Shown here one piece after another: positions 8,720-17,941 of a stretch of 64,000 nucleotides of DNA (position 1 is its first letter; each line of letters begins with the position of its first letter). The stretch covers positions 1 to 64,000 of the forward strand of contig NZ_BIMF01000024.1 in the NCBI RefSeq assembly GCF_004000945.1, given 5' to 3'. Position numbers and translations under genes: made by a program. The notes beneath the pieces were generated by a model, which worked only from the letters and a program-made list of their open reading frames with translations, did not search any database and had not been told where the DNA came from. The stretch comes from Paenibacillus lautus NBRC 15380. GTDB lineage: Bacteria > Bacillota > Bacilli > Paenibacillales > Paenibacillaceae.

Positions 8720-8986
8720 GTATTATACTGCTGGACATAGCAGAAGGTCGCCCATAGACAAGCAAGCCACTCCAGCTTGTTCTTGTGTTACAATTATACC
8801 CAGAAGTGAAGCGGATTCTTTGGCGGCTAAGCTGGATGACAACTGAGAACGATACATAAGCAGACGCATCCATGATGCATTGACGATCAGGCAAGATTCA
8901 TGGTAATATAGCCAATATCCTTTAATTTATTAGCAAGGTACCACTTTACCATATTAAAGACTTTACTGAATTTGAGGTGGAGCGTC
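8720..8986. promoter_or_regulatory. Leader region of the his operon
   Basis: About 270 bases between the terminator and hisZ. The promoter should lie here, but no -35/-10 pair is strong enough to place. I looked for a histidine T-box (AGGGTGG core, specifier stem, antiterminator/terminator) and did not find one. No open frame with a good start site is present. Confidence 0.4.
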
Positions 8987-10180
8987 ATGTCTAAACCGAA
9001 AGGCTTCGAGAAACCGGCAGGTGTTCGTGATTATCTCCCTCATGCGGTCACCAAGCTGCGTCGGATTGAACGCGAAGTGCTTGCATGCATGGACCGCTGG
9101 GGTTACCGGCAGATTATGACACCAACGATGGAATATTACGATACGGTCGGCGTGGCAAGCTCTACGTCGGACCAGAAACTGTTTAAATTATTGAATAAAC
9201 GCGGGACAACGATGGTGCTGCGGTCCGATCTGACCGCTCCCATAGCACGGGTTATGTCGTCGCTGCTGAAGGATGAGCCGCTGCCGGTGCGTTTGTCTTA
9301 CCATGCAAATGTGTTTCGCGCAATCGAAGAGGAAGCAGGCCGGGAGGCTGAGTTCTTCCAGACCGGCGTCGAGCTTGTAGGCGATGATACGCCGGAGGCG
9401 GATGCCGAGGTGATTGCGCTGGCCATCGAATCCCTGAAGGCGGCAGGCGTGGAGAAATTCAAAATCGCGATGGGACATATGGGGTATCTTAATGGCCTTC
9501 TCCAGGAGGTGCTGCCTGAGCGGACGGAGGATCAAGAGAGCCTGAAGCAGGATCTGCTGAACCGCGACTATGTCGGATACCGAAATACCATTGCCAGTCT
9601 GCGCCTTACGGAGACACAGCAGGATCAGCTGGAAGGAATCCTGAAGCTGCGCGGGGGCCGGGAGATTGCCGGGCAAGCACTTGAGATTAGCAGCAATGAT
9701 CTCGCAAGAGCTTCTATTGAGCACCTGTGCAGAGTATGGGAGGTGTTGGAGGCATACGGCGTCTCCAGACATGTTCTGTTTGATCTGACGATGCTCGGCG
9801 ACTTCTCCTATTACACGGGAATGACGTTCGAGGGATATGCTGCCGAACTGGGCTCGCCCGTCGCAAGCGGTGGTCGTTACGACAAGCTTCTGCAGCAGTT
9901 TGGCCGTGCGGTTCCGGCAACCGGCTTTGCACTCAAGACCAATCGCATATTGGATGGCGTGCAAGGGGAAGAGATTGCGGAGGAGCTGCCCATTCTGATC
10001 CGGTACACGGCCTCCTATCGCAAAGAGGGATTGGCAAAAGCATCAGAATTGCGGGCACAGGGCCATACCGTCATCACCTCGATCATGCCGGACTCGGCGA
10101 ATGTCCGCGATGCGGGGGTACCCGTTGTATCCGGCAGCCTGCTTAATCGAGGCTATCGGGAGATCATTACCCTTCAATAG
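8987..10180 (+). CDS. hisZ: ATP phosphoribosyltransferase regulatory subunit
   Basis: Catalytically inactive paralogue of histidyl-tRNA synthetase that joins short-form HisG and carries histidine feedback. Seen: class II synthetase motif 2-like LRSDLTAPIARV near residue 79, FRAIEEEAGREAEFFQTGVE, and YYTGMTFEGYA with SGGRYDKLL near residue 295. Length is 397 aa; the anticodon-binding end is reduced, as expected for HisZ. ATG 8987 has GAGGTGG six bases upstream. The short HisG that follows needs HisZ for activity, which confirms the choice over a true HisRS. Confidence 0.95.
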   Translation: MSKPKGFEKPAGVRDYLPHAVTKLRRIEREVLACMDRWGYRQIMTPTMEYYDTVGVASSTSDQKLFKLLNKRGTTMVLRSDLTAPIARVMSSLLKDEPLPVRLSYHANVFRAIEEEAGREAEFFQTGVELVGDDTPEADAEVIALAIESLKAAGVEKFKIAMGHMGYLNGLLQEVLPERTEDQESLKQDLLNRDYVGYRNTIASLRLTETQQDQLEGILKLRGGREIAGQALEISSNDLARASIEHLCRVWEVLEAYGVSRHVLFDLTMLGDFSYYTGMTFEGYAAELGSPVASGGRYDKLLQQFGRAVPATGFALKTNRILDGVQGEEIAEELPILIRYTASYRKEGLAKASELRAQGHTVITSIMPDSANVRDAGVPVVSGSLLNRGYREIITLQ

Positions 10181-10233
10181 AACACTGATATATCACTCTA
10201 TTTTATATAGGTTAAGGTCAGGAGGATTTGAAC

Positions 10234-10881
10234 GTGGCGGAAACTTTGAAAGTAGCGATGCCCAAAGGGCGTATTTATAAAAAAGCATCCGCGCTGTTCC
10301 GTTCAGCCGGACTTCCGATTCCCCTCGATGTGGATGAGACGCGCAAGCTGGTCATTCCCTTGCCGGAGGCAGGAATGGAATTTATTCTGGCGAAGCCGGT
10401 GGATGTGCCGACTTATGTGGAATACGGTGTCGCGGATATCGGAATCGTTGGCAAGGATGTGCTGATGGAAGAGAACAAAGACGTCTATGAGCTGCTCGAT
10501 CTCGGCATCGCAAGGTGCCGGATGTCGGTTATCGGCATGCCGGACTGGAAGCCGGGCATACGTCAGCGGGTTGCCACCAAATATCCGAACGTGGCATCAC
10601 AGTATTTCCGTGAACAAGGCCAGCAGGTTGAAGTGGTTAAACTGAACGGTTCGATCGAGCTTGCACCGCTTATCGGTTTGGCGGACCGGATCGTGGATAT
10701 GGTGGAAACGGGCCAAACGCTCAAGGAGAACGGACTTATAGAGATGACCAGCATCTTTGAAATTACAAGTCGCCTGATTGCCAATCGTGTCAGCTATCGG
10801 ATGAAGAATGATGAAATTCAGGCATTGTGCGATCGGCTGCAAACGGTCATTATGTCTGAGGGAGCCAATATACAGCGATAA
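10234..10881 (+). CDS. hisG: ATP phosphoribosyltransferase, short-form catalytic subunit
   Basis: First step of histidine synthesis, joining ATP and PRPP to phosphoribosyl-ATP. Seen: KVAMPKGRIYKKA at the N-terminus, DIGIVGKDVLME near residue 71, and the PRPP loop region LADRIVDMVETGQTLKENGL near residue 150. Length is about 215 aa, the short form without the C-terminal regulatory domain, so it depends on HisZ. GTG 10234 lies eight bases after AGGAGG; an in-frame TTG at 10228 is too close to that site. Confidence 0.97.
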   Translation: MAETLKVAMPKGRIYKKASALFRSAGLPIPLDVDETRKLVIPLPEAGMEFILAKPVDVPTYVEYGVADIGIVGKDVLMEENKDVYELLDLGIARCRMSVIGMPDWKPGIRQRVATKYPNVASQYFREQGQQVEVVKLNGSIELAPLIGLADRIVDMVETGQTLKENGLIEMTSIFEITSRLIANRVSYRMKNDEIQALCDRLQTVIMSEGANIQR

Positions 10882-11006
10882 GAAACGCAGATATAAGCAA
10901 AGATGAGCATGGATCGATCGGACATATAGATTGTTGATTCGTAAGAAACGCTAAGCGTGTATTGAAACAAGATGTGATGCAAGCAGCAGGATTGGGGGAG
11001 ATTAAG

Positions 11007-12290
11007 GTGAAGGTTGTATCAGCACGGGACTTTCAGCTAAAACGGGAAAATGATTACGGCACACCAGAGCAGAATGAAGTCGTGAAGGCGATTGTGCGGG
11101 ATATTCGGTCTGAAGGAGATGCTGCCTTGCTGCTGCATACCGAGCAATTGGACCGTGTCCGTCTGACCGCAGATCAGCTTCGAGTTACAGAAGAAGAGCT
11201 TAAAGCGGCTTATGATCATGTGGAGCCCTCGTTCGTGAAGGCGATTCAGGCAGCTGCGGATAATATTCGGGCTTTCCATGTGAAGCAGAAGCGAAATTCC
11301 TGGATGGATCTACAGCCGGACGGCAGCATCTTAGGACAAATCATTCGTCCGTTAAAGCGCGTGGGAGTATATGTACCCGGCGGAAAAGCAGCCTATCCTT
11401 CGTCCGTGCTGATGAACGTGATCCCGGCGCAAGTGGCAGGCGTGCCCGAGATTGTCATGGTCACCCCCCCGGCAACCGGCGGGAAGGATGGGATTAATCC
11501 CTATATCCTGGTCGCTGCAGCCGAGGCGGGCGTTACGGAGATCTACCGCGTAGGAGGAGCTCAAGCGATTGCAGCGTTGGCTTACGGTACGGAGACCATT
11601 TCCCCCGTCGATAAAATCTGCGGCCCCGGCAATATTTACGTTGCCCTTGCTAAGCGAGAAGTGTACGGGGCTGTCAATATAGACAGCCTGGCCGGTCCGA
11701 GCGAGATTGCGGTATTGGCCGATGACAGCGCGGATGCTTCGTATATTGCGGCGGATTTGCTCTCCCAAGCAGAGCATGACGAAATGGCATCCGCCATTCT
11801 CGTGACGCCTTCGCGCAAGCTGGGCGAGGCCGTTGCCACTGAAGTGGAGCGGCAGCTTGAGCTGCTGCCGCGGCGCGACATCGCCAGAGCTTCCGTTGAC
11901 ACTTACGGCGCGGTGATTATAACAGAATCCCTTAGAGAAGGGATCGAAGTTATTAACCGTTTAGCGCCGGAGCATCTGGAGATCGTGACGGCGGAGCCGA
12001 TGGCCATCGTAGGCCAGATCGAGAATGCAGGTGCGATCTTCCTCGGGCCATATAGCTCGGAGCCGGTAGGTGATTATTTTGCAGGGCCGAATCATATCAT
12101 CCCGACGAATGGAACGGCACGGTTCGCATCGCCGGTTGATCTGGACGATTTCATTAAGAAATCGAGTTTGATCTACTACAGCAAGGAAGCCTTGCTGCGC
12201 GACGGCGAGCAGATTATGGAGCTGGCCCGGCGCGAAGGGCTTGAAGGCCATGCCCGGGCGATCCAGATTCGGCTTGAACAGGAGCGTTAA
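11007..12290 (+). CDS. hisD: Histidinol dehydrogenase
   Basis: Last two steps of the pathway: NAD-dependent oxidation of L-histidinol to L-histidine, with zinc at the active site. Seen: the signature stretch beginning IDSLAGPSEIAVLAD near residue 228, SQAEHD with metal ligands near residue 253, PEHLEIVT near residue 321, and GPNHIIPTNGTARF. GTG 11007, with GGGGGAG six bases upstream, gives 427 aa, matching the Bacillus enzyme. An upstream TTG at 10962 has no ribosome site. The 125-base gap after hisG is the widest in the his operon core. Confidence 0.97.
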   Translation: MKVVSARDFQLKRENDYGTPEQNEVVKAIVRDIRSEGDAALLLHTEQLDRVRLTADQLRVTEEELKAAYDHVEPSFVKAIQAAADNIRAFHVKQKRNSWMDLQPDGSILGQIIRPLKRVGVYVPGGKAAYPSSVLMNVIPAQVAGVPEIVMVTPPATGGKDGINPYILVAAAEAGVTEIYRVGGAQAIAALAYGTETISPVDKICGPGNIYVALAKREVYGAVNIDSLAGPSEIAVLADDSADASYIAADLLSQAEHDEMASAILVTPSRKLGEAVATEVERQLELLPRRDIARASVDTYGAVIITESLREGIEVINRLAPEHLEIVTAEPMAIVGQIENAGAIFLGPYSSEPVGDYFAGPNHIIPTNGTARFASPVDLDDFIKKSSLIYYSKEALLRDGEQIMELARREGLEGHARAIQIRLEQER

Positions 12291-12347
12291 GCATCAAAGA
12301 GGAACATGAGTGATTCGTACTAGAAACGTTTAGAGGAGGCAATCAAC

Positions 12348-12953
12348 GTGAGTAGTTTGGATGCAGCAGCAAGATCAGCCGGCGTGAGCCGCAAAACCAA
12401 TGAGACCGACATTGCCCTGGATTTCAATGTCGATGGAACCGGGATTTCGGAATTGGAGACCGATGTGCCGTTTCTGAATCATATGCTTGATTTGTTTACG
12501 AAGCATGGCCAGTTCGATCTTCGCGTCAAGGCGAAAGGCGATATCGAGATCGATGACCACCACACGGTGGAGGATATCGGGATTTGCCTGGGGCAGACGT
12601 TCCGGGAAGCACTGGGCGATAAAAAAGGGATCAAGCGGTATGCCAGTGTGTTTGTACCGATGGACGAGGCGCTTGCTCAAGTCATTGTGGATATCAGCAA
12701 CCGTCCGCATTTTGAGTATCGGGCCGAGTATCCTTCGCAGCAGGTAGGCTCTTTTCATACCGAGCTTGTCCATGAATTTCTGTGGAAGTTGGCGCTGGAA
12801 GCCCGGATCACGCTGCATGTCATCGTTCATTACGGACACAATACCCACCATATGATTGAAGCGGTGTTTAAGGCGCTCGGCCGTGCATTGGATGAGGCGA
12901 CTACCGTGGATCCGCGGGTGACCGGCGTGCCATCCACGAAGGGAGTGCTCTAA
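12348..12953 (+). CDS. hisB: Imidazoleglycerol-phosphate dehydratase
   Basis: Dehydrates IGP to imidazole acetol phosphate. Seen: the two manganese-binding histidine motifs, DDHHTVEDIGICLG near residue 68 and GHNTHHMIEAVFKA near residue 165, plus the N-terminal ETDIALDFNVDGTG. Length is 201 aa. It is the monofunctional form; the separate PHP phosphatase at 15889 supplies the histidinol-phosphatase step. GTG start with AGGAGG ten bases upstream. hisH follows after three bases. Confidence 0.97.
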   Translation: MSSLDAAARSAGVSRKTNETDIALDFNVDGTGISELETDVPFLNHMLDLFTKHGQFDLRVKAKGDIEIDDHHTVEDIGICLGQTFREALGDKKGIKRYASVFVPMDEALAQVIVDISNRPHFEYRAEYPSQQVGSFHTELVHEFLWKLALEARITLHVIVHYGHNTHHMIEAVFKALGRALDEATTVDPRVTGVPSTKGVL

Positions 12954-12956
12954 TCG

Positions 12957-13565
12957 ATGGCCATTGCAATCGTGGATTACGGCATGGGCAATCTGCACAG
13001 CGTCAGCAAAGCAGTGGAGCGGCTTGGATATAAGCCGCTCCTCACGGGGGAGCGAGAGGAGATTCTGGCGGCGGATGGCATCATTCTGCCCGGGGTGGGC
13101 GCGTTCGGAGATGCCATGGAGCAGCTGCGCGAAACCTCGCTGGACTCGGTCATGAAGGAAGCTGCGGAATCGGGGAAGCCGCTGCTGGGGATTTGCCTCG
13201 GCATGCAGCTCCTGTTCAGCCGAAGCGAGGAGCATGGCAAGTATGAAGGGCTGGATATTTTGCCCGGATCGGTTGTACGGTTTGCGGGTGGTGACTACAA
13301 GGTGCCGCATATGGGCTGGAATTCGTTGCAGTTCGAGAAGCGGGAGCATCCGCTGTTTGCGGGGCTTGAGGAAGGTCATGTGTATTTTGTCCACTCGTAT
13401 CATGTTCTTCCTGAGGTTCAGGCTGATTTGCTGGCGGTTACCGATTACGGTCAGCCAGTGACGGCCATCGTGGGCCGTGGTTCGGTGTACGGCATGCAGT
13501 TCCATCCCGAGAAGAGCGGGGAGCTTGGGATGAGCCTGCTTCGGAATTTTTTAGCTTTAACATAG
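12957..13565 (+). CDS. hisH: Imidazole glycerol phosphate synthase, glutaminase subunit
   Basis: Class I glutamine amidotransferase that feeds ammonia to HisF. Seen: the nucleophile cysteine in GICLGMQLLF near residue 80, and the catalytic His-Glu pair in GMQFHPEKSG near residue 183. N-terminal IVDYGMGNLHSV is typical. Length is 202 aa. It starts three bases after hisB, consistent with translational coupling. Confidence 0.97.
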   Translation: MAIAIVDYGMGNLHSVSKAVERLGYKPLLTGEREEILAADGIILPGVGAFGDAMEQLRETSLDSVMKEAAESGKPLLGICLGMQLLFSRSEEHGKYEGLDILPGSVVRFAGGDYKVPHMGWNSLQFEKREHPLFAGLEEGHVYFVHSYHVLPEVQADLLAVTDYGQPVTAIVGRGSVYGMQFHPEKSGELGMSLLRNFLALT

Positions 13566-13613
13566 GCTTTAACGTAATGTAAGGCGATCAAATAGACCAG
13601 AAGGAAAGTGGGA

Positions 13614-14351
13614 ATGGGGATGTCCTATTTTATCATATATCCGGCAATCGATATTCGTGGCGGCAAATGCGTCAGGCTCGTGCAAGGCGATTATAATCAA
13701 GAAACGGTATACAATGACAATCCGCTCGAGGTAGCCAAATCGTGGGAAGAGCAGGGTGGCACCTTTATTCATCTTGTAGATTTGGACGGAGCGAAGGCTG
13801 GCCATCCAGTGAATGACGATATCATCGGGAAGATCGCATCCAGCGTCCAGGTTCCGGTTCAGGTAGGCGGCGGCCTGCGTACGCTGGCGGATGTGGAGCG
13901 GCTGCTGTCGCTTGGCGTCAGCCGGGTTATCATCGGTACGGCGGCGATTGAAGACCGTGTCTTTACGGAAGAGGTGCTGGGAAAATACGGCGATAAGGTG
14001 GCCATCGGGATCGACGCGCGCAACGGATACGTCGCAACAAGGGGCTGGCTGGAAACGTCGGAGGTTCAAGCCGAGGTGTTGGCTAAGGAGCTGGCAGCCA
14101 AAGGAGCGGAAACCTTCATCTTTACCGATATTTCCCGCGACGGAATGATGCAGGGGCCAAACGTAGAGGGGATTGTCTCGTTGGCCAAAGCCAGCGGCCG
14201 CTCGGTCATCGCTTCAGGCGGCGTGACGAAGCTGGACGATCTGCTGGCGCTCAGCGCGCACAGCGGTGACGGTGTAGGCGGAGCAATCGTAGGCAAGGCG
14301 CTGTATACAGGCAATATTGACCTGAACGAGGCCATTTCGCGAATCAAGTGA
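13614..14351 (+). CDS. hisA: Phosphoribosyl-formimino-AICAR phosphate isomerase
   Basis: TIM-barrel Amadori isomerase converting ProFAR to PRFAR. Seen: N-terminal YPAIDIRGGKCVRLVQGD with the catalytic Asp, the phosphate site VGGGLRTL near residue 83, the second catalytic Asp in FTDISRDGMMQGPN, and a second phosphate-binding ASGGV. About 245 aa. ATG 13614 lies after AAGGAAAG; ATG 13620 and GTG 13608 are also possible, changing the N-terminus by two residues. Confidence 0.96.
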   Translation: MGMSYFIIYPAIDIRGGKCVRLVQGDYNQETVYNDNPLEVAKSWEEQGGTFIHLVDLDGAKAGHPVNDDIIGKIASSVQVPVQVGGGLRTLADVERLLSLGVSRVIIGTAAIEDRVFTEEVLGKYGDKVAIGIDARNGYVATRGWLETSEVQAEVLAKELAAKGAETFIFTDISRDGMMQGPNVEGIVSLAKASGRSVIASGGVTKLDDLLALSAHSGDGVGGAIVGKALYTGNIDLNEAISRIK

Positions 14352-14419
14352 GGCTGGACCTTGGGTCCGTTCAAATAAGCGATTGATTGATAGAGTTCAT
14401 AGGGGAAGAGGGGAAAGGC

Positions 14420-15178
14420 ATGCTGGCAAAACGGATCATACCTTGCCTGGACGTGAAGGACGGCCGGGTGGTGAAGGGCGTAAATTTTGTGAATCTCCGC
14501 GATGCGGGCGACCCCGTGGAATTGGCTGCGCTCTATGACCGGGAAGGCGCAGACGAGCTAGTCTTTCTGGATATATCGGCTTCGGTTGAAGGCCGGGCAA
14601 CGATGGAAGAAGTCGTTCGGAGAACGGCAGGGGAAATCGCCATCCCTTTTACCGTGGGTGGAGGGATCTCGTCTGTCGAGGACATGAAGCGGATTCTGCG
14701 GGCGGGCGCGGATAAAATCGGGATCAATACGGCCGCGGTCAAGCAGCCTGAGCTCATCTCCGCCGGAGCACGCAAATTCGGCTCCCAATGCATTGTCGTG
14801 GCGATCGACGCCAAGTACAACGAAACGTGGGGAGAATGGGAAGTGTACACGCACGGCGGACGTACGCCTTCCGGCATCAAAGCGCTGGATTGGGTAAAAC
14901 AGGCGGAGAGCCTGGGTGCGGGCGAGATTTTGTTGACCAGCATGGATGCGGACGGAACAAAGGATGGGTTCGATCTGTCGCTAACCTCTGCCGTATCTTC
15001 GACGGTGCAGATCCCGGTCATCGCGTCTGGCGGCGCCGGCAAAGAGGATCACTTCTATGACGTGTTCACCAAGGGTAAGGCGGATGCGGGTCTTGCCGCA
15101 ACGATTTTTCACTATAAAGAGATCTCGATTCCTCATCTGAAGTTGCATCTTAGTCAAAAAGGAGTGGATATACGGTGA
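14420..15178 (+). CDS. hisF: Imidazole glycerol phosphate synthase, cyclase subunit
   Basis: TIM-barrel cyclase that uses ammonia from HisH to turn PRFAR into IGP and AICAR. Seen: MLAKRIIPCLDVKDGRVVKG with the catalytic Asp11, VGGGISSVEDM phosphate site, the second catalytic Asp in LLTSMDADGTKDG, and IASGGAGK. ATG 14420, preceded by GAGGGGAAAGG, gives 252 aa, the normal length. The stop codon overlaps the GTG start of hisI. Confidence 0.97.
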   Translation: MLAKRIIPCLDVKDGRVVKGVNFVNLRDAGDPVELAALYDREGADELVFLDISASVEGRATMEEVVRRTAGEIAIPFTVGGGISSVEDMKRILRAGADKIGINTAAVKQPELISAGARKFGSQCIVVAIDAKYNETWGEWEVYTHGGRTPSGIKALDWVKQAESLGAGEILLTSMDADGTKDGFDLSLTSAVSSTVQIPVIASGGAGKEDHFYDVFTKGKADAGLAATIFHYKEISIPHLKLHLSQKGVDIR

Positions 15179-15876
15179 GCGAAGATATGTTGAAGGATTT
15201 ATCCCTGGAGCAGGTCAGCGAGCACATCCGTTGGGATGCCTCGGGCCTGGTGCCGGCGATTGTACAGGATGCACAGAGCAAGCAGGTGCTGATGATGGCT
15301 TATATGAATCGGGAGTCTCTTCGATTGACGCTGGAAAGCGGCGAAACTTGGTTCTGGAGCCGTTCGCGCGAGGAGCTGTGGCATAAGGGGGCAACTTCCG
15401 GAAACGTCCAGACGGTAGTATCCATGACGTACGACTGTGATGGAGACACCCTCTTACTGCAGGTGAATCCGAAGGGACCGGCTTGTCATACCGGACAAAC
15501 GACCTGCTTCCACAATGAGATTACCGTTCAGAGGCAGAAAAGCGGGTCAGGGAGTAACCCTGCAGCTGCTGAGAGCGGGCGGTTTGCGGTTCTTGCCGAG
15601 CTGGAAGAGGTCATTGCCCAGCGTGAAGTGGAGCGGCCTGAAGGGGCTTATACGACATACCTCTTTGATAAAGGGGTGGACAAAATCCTTAAGAAGGTGG
15701 GCGAAGAAGCCTCCGAAACGATCATCGCCGCCAAAAATAAAGACAACGCCGAGCTGAAGCTTGAGATCAGCGATCTGATCTACCACCTGCTGGTGCTTCT
15801 TCAGGAGCGGAAGCTCCCGCTGGATGAGATCATGGATGAGCTGAGCCGCCGCCATGAACGGCCGCGCCGCGATTAG
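15175..15876 (+). CDS. hisI: Bifunctional PR-AMP cyclohydrolase / PR-ATP pyrophosphohydrolase
   Basis: Fusion of HisI and HisE catalysing the second and third steps. N-terminal HisI part (about 1-125): WDASGLVPAIVQDA, FWSRSREELWHKGATSGN, metal-binding CHTGQTTCFH. C-terminal HisE part (about 140-233): YTTYLFDKGVDKILKKVGEE and the EASETIIAAKN metal motif. Length is 233 aa. The GTG start overlaps the hisF stop by two bases; AAGGAG lies within the end of hisF. Confidence 0.97.
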   Translation: MSEDMLKDLSLEQVSEHIRWDASGLVPAIVQDAQSKQVLMMAYMNRESLRLTLESGETWFWSRSREELWHKGATSGNVQTVVSMTYDCDGDTLLLQVNPKGPACHTGQTTCFHNEITVQRQKSGSGSNPAAAESGRFAVLAELEEVIAQREVERPEGAYTTYLFDKGVDKILKKVGEEASETIIAAKNKDNAELKLEISDLIYHLLVLLQERKLPLDEIMDELSRRHERPRRD

Positions 15877-15888
15877 GAGGCCTGCTCG

Positions 15889-16728
15889 ATGCATATTGAT
15901 TACCATACCCACCATGCCCGGTGCGGGCATGCCGAGGGGCAGTTGGAGGAGTATGTACGACGCGCCATTGAACTCGGGATGGATCAATTGGGCTTGTCGG
16001 ATCATATGCCCTTGATTCACGTCAACCCGGAAACGTATTATCCGGAGATGGCCATGCCGATGGACGAGCTGCCGCGTTACGTGGAAGAATGCCTGCAGCT
16101 GAAGGAACGTTACAAAGGACAGATTGACATTCGGATCGGTCTCGAAGGCGATTATATCGAGGGATATGAAGAACAGATCGAGCGGATCGTGAAAGACTAT
16201 CCGTGGGATTATGTCATTGGCTCCGTTCATTTTCTTGGTGAATGGGATATTACGGATTACCGCCAGACCCAAGGCTGGGAGGGCAAGGATCCGCTTGAGG
16301 TCTATCAACAATATTATGATGCGGTGCAGAAGGCTGCCGCGACCGGCTTTTATGATATCATGGGCCATCTGGATGTAATTAAGCGGTTCGGATATGGGCC
16401 AGGACCCGAGCAGAAGCCGGACGTGATCGCTCTGGAGCAAGCCGCGCTTGCGGCCGTGGCCCAAAGCGGGCGAGCCATGGAGCTGAATGCCTCCGGTTTA
16501 TCGAAGGCCTGTGAGGAAATGTTTCCGAGCCGCCGCATGCTGGAGGAAGCGATTAAGCTTGGCATTCCGTTGACTTTAGGGTCGGATGCCCATCAGCCGA
16601 TGAAGCTGGGCGAGCATCTGGACAAGGCCCGGACACTGCTATGGGAGCTTGGCGTTCGGGAGATCGCGACCTTCCGTAACCGGAAGCGGGAGATGGTGCT
16701 TTTGAATGTTGAAGGAAACGATGTATAA
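15889..16728 (+). CDS. hisJ: Histidinol-phosphatase, PHP family
   Basis: Dephosphorylates histidinol phosphate, the step not covered by the monofunctional HisB. Seen: PHP metal motifs DYHTHHARCGHAEGQ at the N-terminus, GLSDHMPL near residue 43, IGSVHF near residue 111, IMGHLDVIKRFG and the C-terminal GSDAHQP. Length is 279 aa. It starts 12 bases after hisI with TTAGGAGG upstream, so it belongs to the his transcript. Bacillus calls this enzyme HisJ (HisK in other firmicutes). Confidence 0.94.
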   Translation: MHIDYHTHHARCGHAEGQLEEYVRRAIELGMDQLGLSDHMPLIHVNPETYYPEMAMPMDELPRYVEECLQLKERYKGQIDIRIGLEGDYIEGYEEQIERIVKDYPWDYVIGSVHFLGEWDITDYRQTQGWEGKDPLEVYQQYYDAVQKAAATGFYDIMGHLDVIKRFGYGPGPEQKPDVIALEQAALAAVAQSGRAMELNASGLSKACEEMFPSRRMLEEAIKLGIPLTLGSDAHQPMKLGEHLDKARTLLWELGVREIATFRNRKREMVLLNVEGNDV

Positions 16729-16901
16729 TAAAGAAAAGCACTAATTGCAAACAGGTTTATTGCAGACGGCTGTTTTCTACTCCTAGAGACCCTTCTTCGA
16801 AGAGGTTGAAGGAGGCGGGAACGGCCTGATTTGACGATAGCGCTTTCAACGAGATCGCTGCATCAGCCGACATTATCAACCACTCTCGTCAGGAGGTCCT
16901 C

Positions 16902-17852
16902 ATGTATCGTTCATTACGATTGTTCGCCGGAACTTCCAATCCGACGCTTGCCGCAAATATCAGTCAGCAGTTGGGAGTTGAACTGGGAAAGATCAAGATT
17001 TCCCGCTTTCAGAGTGGCGAAGTTTATGTACACTTTGAAGAGAGCATCCGCAATTGCGATGTTTTTCTACTGCAGTCCTTTTCTCACCCGATCAATGAAA
17101 TGTTCGTAGAGCTGCTGGTGATGATTGATGCCGCAAAGCGTGCTTCCGCCAGAACGATCAATATCATTGTGCCTTATTACGGTTATGCCAGACAGGAACG
17201 AAAGTCAGCGCCGCGTGAACCGATATCGGCCAAAATGGTAGCCGATGTGCTGACCACAGCCGGGGCCAACCGCGTGATTACGATTGATCTGCATGCGCCC
17301 GCCATTCAAGGTTTCTTCAATATACCGGTGGATCATCTGACTGCACTGGATCTGATTACGGAGTATCTAAAGTCCAAGAATATCGAGAATCCGGTTATCG
17401 TATCCCCCGATGCCGGGCGGGCGAAGACAGCCGAGAAGCTCGCGAGTCGCTTGGGATCGCCGTTTGCCATGATGGTCAAGCAGCGTCCTGCCCATAACGA
17501 AGCCGTTATCACCCATGTGATTGGGGACGTGGCAGGGCGTACGCCGATTATTATCGAGGACTTGATTGATACCGGAACCACCATCGTGCAAGTGGTCGAA
17601 GGTCTTAAGGAACGGGGAGCTAACGATGCCATCGTTTGTGCGACCCATGGGCTCTTCTCCGGTGAAGCGCTAAGCCGTCTGGACCATGCTCACATTGAAG
17701 AAATCGTGGTCACAGACTCCATCGTGCTCCCGGATCATCACTGCAAGATGCGGCTTAAGGTGCTGTCTGTTGCGCCCATGTTGGCCCAGGCAACCCACAT
17801 TATTATCGAGGGCGGATCGATCGCCACTTTATTCAAAGACGCCGGTGTGTAA
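16902..17852 (+). CDS. prs: Ribose-phosphate pyrophosphokinase paralogue
   Basis: Makes PRPP from ribose 5-phosphate and ATP. Its position directly after the his genes suggests a supply role for HisG. Seen: VPYYGYARQERKSAPREPI, DLHAPAIQGFFNIPVD, and the PRPP loop EDLIDTGTTI near residue 224. Length is 316 aa, as in class I enzymes. It departs from the standard enzyme at several sites: the usual DLHAxQIQGFF has Ala for Gln, PDHGG is PDAGR, and the KRRPRPN flexible loop reads KQRPAHN. The catalytic Lys and one Arg of that loop remain. So it is probably a second, diverged copy rather than the housekeeping prs usually found beside glmU. AGGAGG precedes ATG 16902. Confidence 0.85.
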   Translation: MYRSLRLFAGTSNPTLAANISQQLGVELGKIKISRFQSGEVYVHFEESIRNCDVFLLQSFSHPINEMFVELLVMIDAAKRASARTINIIVPYYGYARQERKSAPREPISAKMVADVLTTAGANRVITIDLHAPAIQGFFNIPVDHLTALDLITEYLKSKNIENPVIVSPDAGRAKTAEKLASRLGSPFAMMVKQRPAHNEAVITHVIGDVAGRTPIIIEDLIDTGTTIVQVVEGLKERGANDAIVCATHGLFSGEALSRLDHAHIEEIVVTDSIVLPDHHCKMRLKVLSVAPMLAQATHIIIEGGSIATLFKDAGV

Positions 17853-17867
17853 ACTGGTGTCTTTTTT
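17838..17867 (+). terminator. Intrinsic terminator overlapping the end of prs
   Basis: GACGCCGGT at 17838-17846 pairs with ACTGGTGTC at 17853-17861 (two G-T wobbles), followed by six T. The stop codon of prs lies in the loop, so the last codons form the left arm. Confidence 0.82.
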
Positions 17868-17889
17868 CTGCAAATGACGTTGAAACTTG

Positions 17890-17898
17890 TGTTATACT
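17890..17898 (+). promoter_or_regulatory. Extended -10 promoter for the TPR gene
   Basis: TGTTATACT, an extended -10 (TGN followed by TATACT) with no good -35 at the right distance. Transcription would start near 17905, which excludes the in-frame TTG at 17900 as a start codon. Confidence 0.55.
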
Positions 17899-17941
17899 GT
17901 TGTGGATAGAGGAGCAAGTTAAAGGAGGTGCCTTGCTTTTC

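Noticed and set aside
8720..8986. Possible histidine T-box leader before hisZ
   Set aside because: No AGGGTGG T-box core, specifier loop or terminator/antiterminator pair was found; the only GAGGTGG is the hisZ ribosome site.
12375..13505. 376-codon minus-strand frame across hisB and hisH
   Set aside because: Fully antisense to two enzymes with intact active-site motifs; no domain recognised in the translation.
15547..16464. 305-codon minus-strand frame across hisI and hisJ
   Set aside because: Antisense to two clear genes with catalytic motifs in the plus frames; no ribosome site at a sensible start.
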